A stretch of 64,000 nt of DNA from an uncultured Planctomycetota bacterium (GTDB lineage: Bacteria; Planctomycetota; Phycisphaerae; SM23-33), in contig CAITIS010000011.1 of NCBI GenBank assembly GCA_903892515.1, forward strand, positions 1-64,000. The letters are read 5' to 3'. Within the stretch, counting starts at the first letter, position 1, and every line of letters starts with the position of its first letter. Of the stretch, positions 35,180-42,768 are shown in pieces. The notes below the pieces were generated by a model that had not been told where the DNA came from, did not search any database, and saw only the letters and a list, made by a program, of their open reading frames with translations. The position numbers and the translations under genes are program-made.

Positions 35180-36370
35180 ATGGGCAAGATTCGTGTTGCC
35201 ATCGCGGGCGTGGGCAATTGTGCGTCTTCCTTGATTCAGGGGATCCACTACTACGCGGACTGCCCAGACGCCGATGCTGCCGCCGGCATCGGCCTGTCAC
35301 ACCCCGAACTGGCCGGCTTCAAGGCCAGCGACGTCGAGATCGTGGCCGCCATTGACATCGACGCCCGCAAAGTGGGCCGGCCGCTGCACGAGGCCATGTG
35401 GGCCCTGCCCAACAATACAAAGGTCTTCTACAACGCCTTCCGCTACGACAACGTCAAGGTCGCCATGGGCAACGTGCTGGACGGCGTGGCAGAGCACATG
35501 TCGGCCTATCCCGAGCACCAGCGTTTCATCGTTGCGGACAACAAGAGCGCCACGCGGCAGGAGATCGAGCAGCTACTGACCGACTCCGGGGCCGAGGTGC
35601 TGATGAACTACATGCCGGTGGGATCGCAGAAGGCCACCGAGTTCTACGCCGAGTGCTGCCTGGCCACGGGCGTGAGCCTGATTAACTGCATGCCCGTCTT
35701 CATCGTCTCTGACCCGGTGTGGGCCAAGCGATTCACCGACGCGGGCATCCCCTGCATCGGCGATGACGTCAAGGCCCAGGTCGGCGCCACCATCGTGCAT
35801 CGCGTGCTGACGCGGCTGTTCCAGGAGCGCGGGGCCAAGATCGACGCGACCTACCAAATCAATACCGGTGGCAACACCGACTTCCTGAACATGCTCAACC
35901 GCAGCCGGCTGACCAGCAAGCGGATCTCCAAGACGCAGGCCATCCAGTCGCAATTGGCGGTGCCGCTGCCGCCCGACCAGGTGCACATCGGCCCGTCGGA
36001 TTTCGTGCCCTGGCAGAAGGACAACAAGGTTTGCTTCTGCCGCATCGAAGGCCGGGGCTTCGGCGGCGTGCCGCTGAACCTGGAACTTCGGCTGTCAGTG
36101 GAGGATTCGCCCAATTCCGCCGGCGAGACCATCGACGCCATCCGCTGCATCAAGCTGGCGCGGCAGCGCGGCCTGAGCGGCCCCATCGAGAGCGTGTCGG
36201 CCTACACGATGAAGCACCCGCCGGTGCAATTCCCCGACTACGAGGCCCTGCGGCTGATGGAAGCCTTCATCGCCGGCAACGGTCATCAGCAGGCCGCGGC
36301 GCCAGCATCGACCGTCGCCGCCCGGACCTATCAAGGGCAGGCCGTCAAGACGCCGACCGTGGCGAAGTAG
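35180..36370 (+). CDS. ino1: Myo-inositol-1-phosphate synthase
   Basis: A 396-residue NAD-dependent enzyme that converts glucose-6-phosphate to inositol phosphate, the first step of inositol synthesis. The Rossmann motif is VAIAGVGNCASSLIQG. Family features include YMPVGSQKATEFYA, GDDVKAQVGATIVHR and NTGGNTDFLNM, the lysine- and Asn-rich active-site segments of short (actinobacterial/archaeal-like) synthases. ATG at 35180 has AAAGGTGA upstream; an in-frame GTG lies 12 bases earlier. The C-terminal 30 residues are Ala-rich. A promoter precedes it and a perfect terminator follows. Together with the CDP-alcohol phosphatidyltransferase downstream it suggests inositol lipid synthesis. Confidence 0.93.
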   Translation: MGKIRVAIAGVGNCASSLIQGIHYYADCPDADAAAGIGLSHPELAGFKASDVEIVAAIDIDARKVGRPLHEAMWALPNNTKVFYNAFRYDNVKVAMGNVLDGVAEHMSAYPEHQRFIVADNKSATRQEIEQLLTDSGAEVLMNYMPVGSQKATEFYAECCLATGVSLINCMPVFIVSDPVWAKRFTDAGIPCIGDDVKAQVGATIVHRVLTRLFQERGAKIDATYQINTGGNTDFLNMLNRSRLTSKRISKTQAIQSQLAVPLPPDQVHIGPSDFVPWQKDNKVCFCRIEGRGFGGVPLNLELRLSVEDSPNSAGETIDAIRCIKLARQRGLSGPIESVSAYTMKHPPVQFPDYEALRLMEAFIAGNGHQQAAAPASTVAARTYQGQAVKTPTVAK

Positions 36371-36416
36371 AGCCACTGGGCCACTGGGCCACAGAGGCAC
36401 AGAAGCAATGCTTTTC

Positions 36417-36453
36417 AAACGGCACGACATCAACATCGTGCCGTTTTCTTTTT
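36417..36453 (+). terminator. Intrinsic terminator of ino1
   Basis: Perfect 11-bp stem AAACGGCACGA (36417-36427) / TCGTGCCGTTT (36436-36446), loop CATCAACA, followed by TCTTTTT. One of the clearest terminators in the window. Confidence 0.9.
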
Positions 36454-36524
36454 GCGCACCTCCGGCCGGCGATCAGGAATCACAGGTGGCGTTACATCGC
36501 CACAACGGATGAAGGATTGAGAGG

Positions 36525-36638
36525 GTGGGTGCCATAGGCTGACGTGGCTTCGCGCTGTCTTGCGAAGACGCGGCTGCCTATGCGGGCCGCCACATAGGTA
36601 GAGCCGCAAGACGACGCGGCTCAACCTATGGCACCCAC
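36525..36638. repeat. Long inverted repeat with GTGGGTGCCA ends
   Basis: The ends GTGGGTGCCATAGGCTGA and the complement of the same form a long imperfect hairpin. The right arm from ACATAGGTAGAGCCGC to TATGGCACCCA differs from the element at 8937-9038 at only about two positions over 46 bp. A dispersed element shared between two distant intergenic sites. Confidence 0.75.
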
Positions 36639-36784
36639 GTGAGCCCGCAGGCTCGGGCGGATGTCGTTCATTGGGCCTATCTTCAGGACTGCGTTCCACA
36701 TTGCTCTTGGCGTGGATGATCTTATCGCGTATGTTCGCTCCCCACGGATTCACGAGGAACGAGTTCACGAATCACAGGTGACCA

Positions 36785-37603
36785 ATGGGTGTCGGTTCGG
36801 CCGTAGCATGGTTCTTCTGTACCTGGCGTGACTGGCACGCGCGAATGCTGGTGCGCGCCGGTGTCAGCCCCAACGCGCTGACGATTTTCGGCACGGTGTG
36901 CACGTGCCTGGCTGGAGCGTGCATGGCGGTCGGGGCCGGGTCGAAATTCGCCTGGACGCTCTGTCCGGGCGATCTGCGGGCGTACCAGAGCGGCGCGTAC
37001 ATGGTCCTGGCCGCGGTGTTCCTGTTCTTCTGCTCAGCCGGTGACATGCTGGACGGGGCCGTGGCCCGCATCGGCAAACAGTCCACCAAGTTCGGCGCCT
37101 TCCTCGACTCCACGCTCGACCGCTTCAGCGATTTTGCGATCTACCTGGGCATCGCGTTCTACTTCGTGCTGCGCGGCAACGTGACGTATACGCTGCTGCC
37201 CTTCCTGGCGGTCTTCTGGGGGCAGATGATTTCGTACACGCGGGCACGGGCCGAGGACGTGATCTCGAACTGCACGGTGGGCTACTGGCAGCGCGGCGAG
37301 CGCGTGGCGGCCGTGCTGATCGCGACCGTGTCCCACAACATCCCGGCGCTGCTCTGGCAGCAGGCCCTCTCGCCGGCCTTCACCGTCTGGGCGCGAATTC
37401 ACTACACCTCGCAGGTCGCCCGCGGCCTGACGCCGCAAATCGACCCGCGCCAAGGCCCGTGGTACAACCGCCTGCGGCTGTGGCGCTACCCGCGCATGAC
37501 GCTGGCGTATGACGTGCTCACCGGCCTGAATATCGCCTGGCTGATCTTCGCCCCCATCCCCGTAAAGTTCGACCCGCTGGCGAAATTGCTGGGGCTGCAC
37601 TAA
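36785..37603 (+). CDS. CDP-alcohol phosphatidyltransferase (phosphatidylinositol-phosphate synthase-like)
   Basis: A 272-residue membrane enzyme with about six hydrophobic helices. The CDP-alcohol signature is complete: DMLDGAVAR, eight residues, then GAFLDSTLD, giving the D-x2-D-G-x2-A-R-x8-G-x3-D-x3-D pattern. The upstream VSPNALTIFGT segment is typical of the actinobacterial phosphatidylinositol-phosphate synthase branch. It would join CDP-diacylglycerol to an alcohol phosphate. Proximity to ino1 makes inositol-1-phosphate the best guess; glycerol-3-phosphate (PgsA) is the alternative. The loop near the C-terminus (QIDPRQGPWYNRLRLWRYPR) is an insertion not seen in small PgsA. Confidence 0.85.
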   Translation: MGVGSAVAWFFCTWRDWHARMLVRAGVSPNALTIFGTVCTCLAGACMAVGAGSKFAWTLCPGDLRAYQSGAYMVLAAVFLFFCSAGDMLDGAVARIGKQSTKFGAFLDSTLDRFSDFAIYLGIAFYFVLRGNVTYTLLPFLAVFWGQMISYTRARAEDVISNCTVGYWQRGERVAAVLIATVSHNIPALLWQQALSPAFTVWARIHYTSQVARGLTPQIDPRQGPWYNRLRLWRYPRMTLAYDVLTGLNIAWLIFAPIPVKFDPLAKLLGLH

Positions 37604-37613
37604 ACGCGGAATC

Positions 37614-37728
37614 GGGTGGCATGGTCACTCGCGCCGTTGCGATGACCATGTTCCAGCGTTGCGGCTCCGTCTTCGCTTTCGTGGCCGAGCATGGTCACCG
37701 CAAGACGACGCGGATGACCATGCCACCC
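37614..37728. repeat. Inverted-repeat element with GGGTGGCATGG ends
   Basis: Ends GGGTGGCATGGTCA (37614-37627) and TGACCATGCCACCC (37715-37728) are perfect complements. Each half forms its own hairpin, CATGGTCA...TGACCATG. The convergent genes on either side make it a possible terminator as well. Confidence 0.7.
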
Positions 37729-37758
37729 ATCGGTGCGCGTACAACCCACCTGCACGCC

Positions 37759-38271
37759 CTACGGCCTGATCCGCGTGAACCGGTCGGCCACCATCTTGAG
37801 TTGCTTCCTGCGCATCAGCCATTCCAGCGTCGGCTGGGCCTGGCCATGCGGCTGATAGCTCAAGCCCGCCGCCCCGGCCTTGGTCAGGTTGATCTTGGCC
37901 TCGGTGTCGCCGCTGATGAAGTAGCCGATGAACTCCTCCAGCGATGGGTTGTGCCCCACCAGCACCACGCAGGACATCCCCTTGCTTTCCATCTCCTCGA
38001 TATCGCTCAGGGCCTCCTTGGGATCCCCCGGCGGCCCGAGCAGTTCCATGACTTCCACTTCGCCGCCAAGCAGGCCGGCAAGGATGTCCGCCGTCTCGCG
38101 TGCCCGGATGAGCGGGCTGGTCATGATCTTTGCCGGCGCGACGCCCATGGCCTTTAAGGCCACGCCGGTGCTGTGGGCTTCCTGCTTGCCCTCGGGAGTA
38201 AGCTTGCGGTCCTCATCGCCATTGGCGCCCCGATCTTCAGCCGAAGCGTGGCGGACGATTATGATTTCCAT
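37759..38271 (-). CDS. sixA: SixA-like phosphohistidine phosphatase
   Basis: A 170-residue histidine phosphatase. The catalytic RHG motif is IIIVRHASAE (His8), and the second catalytic histidine is in VVLVGHNPSLEEF. The short length and MTSPLIRARETADIL segment match SixA, which dephosphorylates histidine-phosphotransfer proteins in other bacteria. ATG with GGAG 6 bases upstream. It is not adjacent to any kinase, but several two-component proteins lie elsewhere in the window. A general histidine phosphatase role is equally possible. Confidence 0.88.
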   Translation of the reverse strand: MEIIIVRHASAEDRGANGDEDRKLTPEGKQEAHSTGVALKAMGVAPAKIMTSPLIRARETADILAGLLGGEVEVMELLGPPGDPKEALSDIEEMESKGMSCVVLVGHNPSLEEFIGYFISGDTEAKINLTKAGAAGLSYQPHGQAQPTLEWLMRRKQLKMVADRFTRIRP

Positions 38272-38597
38272 TCTTAGCTCCGTTGATTCAGGTCTGAGGC
38301 CAGAGGTCAGGGGCCTGAGAACAACCTGCGCAGCCCTTCTGCCCTGGTCTCGGCAGACTCTGACGCAACCAGACCAAACGATACCAAGCGATCCGCTCTT
38401 CCTCTCCGGCCTCTTGCCTCCTACCTCCGGCCTCCGACCTCCGGCCTCCGACCTCTGGCCTCAACCTTCTGGCAGGAACATTCTACTCCCCTCAAGATCG
38501 CGCCGAGCGGTCGGTGAGCCACTCTCTTTCCCAGACTGGCTCTTGCCTTTATTGGCCCAAGCTATATGCTGTCGGTTCGGCAAATGCCACGGAAACC
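38272..38597. other. Divergent intergenic region with GGCCTCCGACCTC repeats
   Basis: No gene seen. A 14-bp perfect inverted repeat, TGAGGCCAGAGGTC (38295-38308) and its complement (38450-38463), bounds the gap. A tandem run of CCTCCGGCCTCCGACCT units fills 38405-38455. The same unit type occurs at 44830-44880 and 47285-47325. Confidence 0.6.
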
Positions 38598-39545
38598 ATG
38601 ATGATAGAAGAGCCAAAAGACGTGCCCGCCTCCGCCGCTGATTCCTCCGGTGAGGCTGCGCTGACACCGGCCACAGATCAACCCGCTGCCGAGCAGTCCC
38701 AGGTCGAGCCGCCCCCCGCGGCCGAGCCCGACCAGAGCGAGTGCGCGATCGAAGCGGACCTGCCTGCGACCGTGGAGGCCGTGCTGTTCTCCTCGGAAAA
38801 GCCGCTGCCGCCGTCGCGCATCGCCGACGTGTGCGGCGCGCCGGCCAAGGCGGTGCGCGAGGCTATCACGCACCTGAACGAACGCTACGAAGAGATGGGC
38901 TGCTCCTTCCGCGTCACGGAGATCGCCGGCGGCTTCCAGATGCAAACGCTGCCGGAATACGCCGACGTGCTGGCCCGGCTGCTGTCGAGCCGCAACGATT
39001 CCAAGCTCTCGCAGGCGGCCATGGAGACGCTGGCCGTCGTGGCCTACCGCCAGCCGGCGCTACGGGCCGATATTGAGGCCATCCGCGGCGTGGCCTGCGG
39101 GGAAGTGCTGCGGACGCTCATGGAGCGGAACCTCGTCCGCATCGTCGGACGGGCCGAGGAAATCGGCCGGCCCATGCTGTACGGCACGACCAAGTATTTC
39201 CTGGAAGTTTTCGGCCTGGCCAATCTGGAAGACCTGCCCAACGCTGAGCAACTCCGCCGGCCGCAGGACAATCAGCCGGCTAAGCCCGCAGCCGATTCTG
39301 CGGCTTCCGCGGCGTCCGCTCCGGCCGCTGATGCCCCTGCTGCCGCCGACGCCGCAGCCGCTGCCGATGTGCCCGCTGCCCCCGACGCACCTGATGCCGG
39401 GGCATCCGAATCGGCCAAAGAAGCTCCTGCTGCCGAGCAAGCGGCTTCCGAAACTCCAACCGAAGCGGCCCCGTCTAACGACCCGCCCGCCGACGATTCC
39501 ACCCCCGGCCAGTACGTGTCCGACCGGCCAGGCGAGCCGGCGTAG
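38598..39545 (+). CDS. scpB: Segregation and condensation protein B
   Basis: A 315-residue ScpB, the kleisin-associated winged-helix partner of SMC-ScpA. The conserved core is residues about 50-220, including VEAVLFSSEKPLP, a first winged helix, LSQAAMETLAVVAYRQP and RPMLYGTTKYFLEVFGL, all characteristic. Both ends are low complexity: an acidic Pro/Gln/Ala start and a 95-residue Ala/Pro/Asp-rich tail (DAPAAADAAAAADVPAAPD). Such tails are absent from most ScpB proteins. ScpA is not next to it in this window. ATG at 38598 follows a weak GGAAA site. Confidence 0.92.
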   Translation: MMIEEPKDVPASAADSSGEAALTPATDQPAAEQSQVEPPPAAEPDQSECAIEADLPATVEAVLFSSEKPLPPSRIADVCGAPAKAVREAITHLNERYEEMGCSFRVTEIAGGFQMQTLPEYADVLARLLSSRNDSKLSQAAMETLAVVAYRQPALRADIEAIRGVACGEVLRTLMERNLVRIVGRAEEIGRPMLYGTTKYFLEVFGLANLEDLPNAEQLRRPQDNQPAKPAADSAASAASAPAADAPAAADAAAAADVPAAPDAPDAGASESAKEAPAAEQAASETPTEAAPSNDPPADDSTPGQYVSDRPGEPA

Positions 39546-39563
39546 CGAGCCGCTGTTGAACGA

Positions 39564-39641
39564 GTGTCGCGGGCGTCTCGCCCGCGGCTGTGGACATCAG
39601 AACCGGCGGCATTCCTGGCGCGGGCGAGACGCCCGCGACAC
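39564..39641. repeat. Inverted pair of REP-like palindromes
   Basis: Positions 39564-39586 repeat the 23-mer found at 1-23 exactly, and 39619-39641 is its exact reverse complement (as at 51-73). The spacer is 32 bp and unrelated to that of the first pair. A further CACTGCTGC/GCAGCAGTG hairpin ending in GGCACCC follows at about 39684-39713. Confidence 0.75.
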
Positions 39642-39740
39642 GAGAACGGCCATATTCAACGATCGTCAGGCACGGGCCCTTCACACTGCTGCACACACCG
39701 CAGCAGTGGCACCCGCGTCTTTCTCAGTGCTGCCCCATCT

Positions 39741-40229
39741 TTAGCGTGCCGGCTTGGACGTCGCGTTCCCGCCGAAGGCCGACAGCACGCCGGCGACCAG
39801 GTCCCGGGCGGTCTTGAGTTCCGTCGTCGCCTTGGCCTTTTCGGCCGACTTGGCGGTATCGAGCGACTTCGCCGCATCCTGCAACTTCTTCGTGAAGCCG
39901 TCGTGCAGCAGAGACATGACCGATGGCTGACTCGACGGCTTGCCGCCGGCAATGTGCCTACGGCAGCCCTGCAACCCCGCGATGGTCTTGTCGACGGCCT
40001 CGCGGGCCTTGTCGATATCCGCTGCGGCCGAGGTGCCCGCCTCCACCGCCTTGGCGGCAGCATTGATGGCGACAATCGCGTCGCTGAGTTGCGTCTTGGC
40101 CATGGCGTGCGGCGAAGCCGGCTTCGAGGCCGCCGGCTGACTCGTCACCTGCGCCTGCCCCGTCGTCAAACCAACCGCCACCGCCACCACAGCCACCAAC
40201 GCCAACAGTTTCACCGTTTTCGTATCCAT
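39741..40229 (-). CDS. Small exported helical protein of unknown function
   Basis: A 162-residue protein not recognised as a known family. A signal peptide is clear (KTVKLLALVAVVAVAVGLTT), followed by a Gln/Pro/Ser linker (QAQVTSQPAASKPAS). The mature part is Ala/Lys-rich and predicted helical, with regularly spaced hydrophobics (AIVAINAAAKAVEAG, LQDAAKSLDTAKSAEKAKA), suggesting a coiled-coil or helical bundle. One Cys is present. ATG at 40229 has AAGGAG 6 bases upstream. It is probably periplasmic. It stands alone between repeats and the restriction-modification locus. Confidence 0.75.
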   Translation of the reverse strand: MDTKTVKLLALVAVVAVAVGLTTGQAQVTSQPAASKPASPHAMAKTQLSDAIVAINAAAKAVEAGTSAAADIDKAREAVDKTIAGLQGCRRHIAGGKPSSQPSVMSLLHDGFTKKLQDAAKSLDTAKSAEKAKATTELKTARDLVAGVLSAFGGNATSKPAR

Positions 40230-40403
40230 TTCGCTCTCCTTGTTCTGCAATGATACGCTTCCTGTGGTTGCCTACGATACGTCTGCATCCTGTCCCAGGC
40301 AAGCTGCGTGTACGCGGTGAAGAGCAATCGCAGTTTTCCAGCAATTCTCTTGGCAGCGTGACGTCCAGACGTCATAATTTCACAATCAGGGCAAGGAGAA
40401 GTC

Positions 40404-41522
40404 ATGGACCGACGGTTGCCGGGACAAGTGCGTGACGCGATCGTGGATTTTCTGGCTTCTCGGGCCGAGGGGGCCACGGTGGGCGAGATTCACACCGGAG
40501 TGCAGATGCGATGCGGAGGGTCGGTGCCGGCTTCTTCTGTCCGTTCCTATCTGAATCTCAACGCCAGCGAGGTCTTCTATCGCGTGGATAAGGGCTTCTA
40601 TCGGCTTCGTCTATTCTCTTCCGCCCAACCCGCTCGTGTCGATGAGGCCGCCCAGCGACAGCATCAAGTCGGCAAGGCCACGCTCATCCTGGGCGACTGC
40701 CTGGCGTGGTTGAGCCGGCGTCCCCCCAATAGCATTCATGCGGTGGTAACCGATCCACCCTTTGGCCTGGTAGAATACTCGGCCGAGCAAAAAGCCAAAC
40801 TGCGGGCCAAGCGAGGCGGCGTATGGAGAATTCCGCCATCGTTCGACGGCCACACCAGGTCGCCTCTTCCTCGCTTCACGGTGCTTAGCGACACAGAGAA
40901 GCAGTCTATCTCGTCGTTCTTTCTGCGGTTCGGCCGACTGTTGTACCCCGTCCTCGTGCCGGGGGCACACCTGATCGTCGCGAGCAATACGCTTTTTTCT
41001 TTCCTGTTGAGCGGCGCACTTTCAGGTGCCGGGTTCGAACGACGCGGCGAAATCGTCAGGCTGGTAACCACGCTCAGGGGCGGAGACAGACCTAAGAACG
41101 CTCACCATGAGTTCCCCGATATAAGCGTTATGTGCCGATCCATGTGGGAGCCGTGGGTGGTCTTCCGCAAGCCGATAGAAAACCGCGTGCAGGACAACCT
41201 GCGGGCGTGGGGCACTGGCGGGCTTCGCCGGCCATCCAAGGATCAGCCCTTCGCCGACGTGATTAAGTCTCACACGGCCTCTCGGCAGGAGCGGCAGATC
41301 GCCCCACACCCTACGCTCAAGCCTCAGGCCTTTCTCCGCAAGGTGGTGCGGGCGGTCTTGCCGATGGGCACAGGCGTTGTGCTGGACCCCTTTGGCGGCT
41401 CGGGATCGACCTTGGCGGCGGCCGAGCACCTGGGCTACGAAAGCATTGGCATTGAGTCCGACGCGCAATACTTTGAAATGGCCTGCGCCGCAATACCTAA
41501 ACTTGCGGCGCTGAAGGTTTGA
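40404..41522 (+). CDS. Type II DNA methyltransferase with N-terminal HARE-HTH-like domain
   Basis: A 372-residue DNA methyltransferase. Residues 1-70 form a winged-helix module of the HARE-HTH type (VRDAIVDFLASRAEGATVGE ... FYRVDKGFYRL), a domain known from restriction-modification proteins. Motif IV is VVTDPPFGLVEYS and the SAM motif is [16 protein letters not shown] near the C-terminus, giving beta-class order. Between them lies the target-recognition region. ATG has AAGGAG 6 bases upstream. Its last 26 bases overlap, tail to tail, a gene for a PD-(D/E)xK protein, so the pair forms a restriction-modification system. Recognition sequence unknown. Confidence 0.9.
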   Translation: MDRRLPGQVRDAIVDFLASRAEGATVGEIHTGVQMRCGGSVPASSVRSYLNLNASEVFYRVDKGFYRLRLFSSAQPARVDEAAQRQHQVGKATLILGDCLAWLSRRPPNSIHAVVTDPPFGLVEYSAEQKAKLRAKRGGVWRIPPSFDGHTRSPLPRFTVLSDTEKQSISSFFLRFGRLLYPVLVPGAHLIVASNTLFSFLLSGALSGAGFERRGEIVRLVTTLRGGDRPKNAHHEFPDISVMCRSMWEPWVVFRKPIENRVQDNLRAWGTGGLRRPSKDQPFADVIKSHTASRQERQIAPHPTLKPQAFLRKVVRAVLPMGTGVVLDPFGGSGSTLAAAEHLGYESIGIESDAQYFEMACAAIPKLAALKV

Positions 41523-42117
41523 TCCGGTAGATCCAGTTCGCCCGCAGTTTGGCCACGCCGTCGCGGTCCAAGCTGGCTGTGCGAGTACCCAGCGGACCTC
41601 GTTCGTTCTTACGGAAATCGGCTTGGCATACCTGAGCCAAGTACACGTCAGTGAATCCCATGGCCCTGCGGTCGTTGGCGGGCTCTGTCTCATTATCAGT
41701 TTCGTAAACGAACACGCACATCCATTGGTCCCTGGCCCCGTGCGTGTCAACAGCCCCTCCCTTCTTTCGCGTGGTCTTGATCTCAACGCCCTCGCTGCCG
41801 GCTTTGATGTAATTGTTGGGATACTTGCCCTTCACGACCAGATCAGGATGCCCGTTGAAGTACTCGTTTTGCGTGAGCGTCCGAGAATGTTTGGCCATGC
41901 TGCCGGTCAGCATGTCCGATAGCAATCCCGACATGATGGCCGGTCGCAGCATGTCATCGAGCCGCTCCAGGTTCCTGGATATCAAGAGATGATTCACGTC
42001 GTAGAAGAAGTCGTACACATCCTGCATCGCCGATTCAAAGTCCGACAGGCGAAGGTTGTATGGCAGGATGGCATCCGGGTTAAGACTCGATCTATCCACA
42101 ACATTCTTTGCGATCAT
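41497..42117 (-). CDS. Candidate type II restriction endonuclease, PD-(D/E)xK type
   Basis: A 206-residue protein with a plausible nuclease core: GHPDLVVKGK (Asp92) and GVEIKTTRKKGG (Glu112-x-Lys114), the spacing expected for PD-(D/E)xK enzymes, followed by a predicted strand QWMCVFVYETD. The N-terminal 80 residues are helical. ATG 42117 has GGGAG 5 bases upstream; an upstream start in the same frame is unlikely. It converges on the methyltransferase gene with a 26-bp overlap. No overall family was recognised, so the restriction role is inferred from the motif and the partnership. It lies directly downstream of the sugar-transferase gene on the same strand. Confidence 0.75.
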   Translation of the reverse strand: MIAKNVVDRSSLNPDAILPYNLRLSDFESAMQDVYDFFYDVNHLLISRNLERLDDMLRPAIMSGLLSDMLTGSMAKHSRTLTQNEYFNGHPDLVVKGKYPNNYIKAGSEGVEIKTTRKKGGAVDTHGARDQWMCVFVYETDNETEPANDRRAMGFTDVYLAQVCQADFRKNERGPLGTRTASLDRDGVAKLRANWIYRIKPSAPQV

Positions 42118-42168
42118 GGCAACTCCCGTGAACAGTGTCCCACGTCGATCCGACAGCAATACCCTACC

Positions 42169-42768
42169 CTATTCCCCAAATCTCCGCACGCGGCGTTCCG
42201 TGCCGACGAAGAGCGTCCCGACGGTGCGAAACAGGATCTTCACGTCCAGCCACATTGAGCGGTGCTCGACGTAGTACACGTCCCACTGGATGCGTTCGTC
42301 CCAGGTCAAGGCCGTGCCGCCGTTGACCTGCGCCAGCCCGGTAACACCCGGCCGGACGAGCAGCCGACGCCGCTTGAAGTCGTCATACTCCGCCACCTGC
42401 TCGGGCACCGTTGGCCGCGGGCCCACCAGCGACATCTCGCCTTTGAGCACGTTCCACAATTGCGGCCACTCGTCGAGCTTGGTCTTGCGCAGCACGCGTC
42501 CCAGCGCCGTCACGCCCGAATGATCGTCGGTGATGACAATGGCGGGATTGGGATCATGCCGATGCTCCTTGCACATAGTGCGGAACTTCACGAGCTTAAA
42601 CAGCCGGCCGTCCTTGCCCGCACGCTCCTGCACGAAAAACCCGCCGCCTGAACTCGTCAGCCGGATGAGCACGTACACGAGCGCCAGCGGCAGCGCGAGA
42701 ATCACCAGCAGCAGCAACGCCGCCAGAAAATCAAACGCCCGCTTGCTGGCTTCGTAGGCTCGCGTCAT
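42169..42768 (-). CDS. Monotopic phosphoglycosyl transferase (bacterial sugar transferase)
   Basis: A 199-residue enzyme that moves a sugar-1-phosphate from a nucleotide sugar to undecaprenyl phosphate at the inner membrane. It has the re-entrant membrane helix (KRAFDFLAALLLLVILALPL), the KFRTM motif, the catalytic Asp-Glu in KLDEWPQLWNVLKGEMS, then LVGPRP and RPGVTGLAQVNG. Length fits the minimal PglC/WcaJ-core. Its ATG overlaps the stop of the beta-galactosidase gene (ATGA), an unusual partner. It starts polysaccharide or O-glycan synthesis, but no other glycosyltransferases are in the window. Confidence 0.92.
   Translation of the reverse strand: MTRAYEASKRAFDFLAALLLLVILALPLALVYVLIRLTSSGGGFFVQERAGKDGRLFKLVKFRTMCKEHRHDPNPAIVITDDHSGVTALGRVLRKTKLDEWPQLWNVLKGEMSLVGPRPTVPEQVAEYDDFKRRRLLVRPGVTGLAQVNGGTALTWDERIQWDVYYVEHRSMWLDVKILFRTVGTLFVGTERRVRRFGE

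Larger units (their letters stand above)
36371..36784. other. Intergenic gap: terminator and long inverted repeat
   Basis: No gene seen. It holds a purine-rich repeat GGGCCACAGAGGCACAG near 36386, the ino1 terminator (36417-36453) and the long inverted repeat 36525-36638. The last 150 bases (36640-36784) show no clear element beyond AGGTGA before the next start. Confidence 0.6.
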
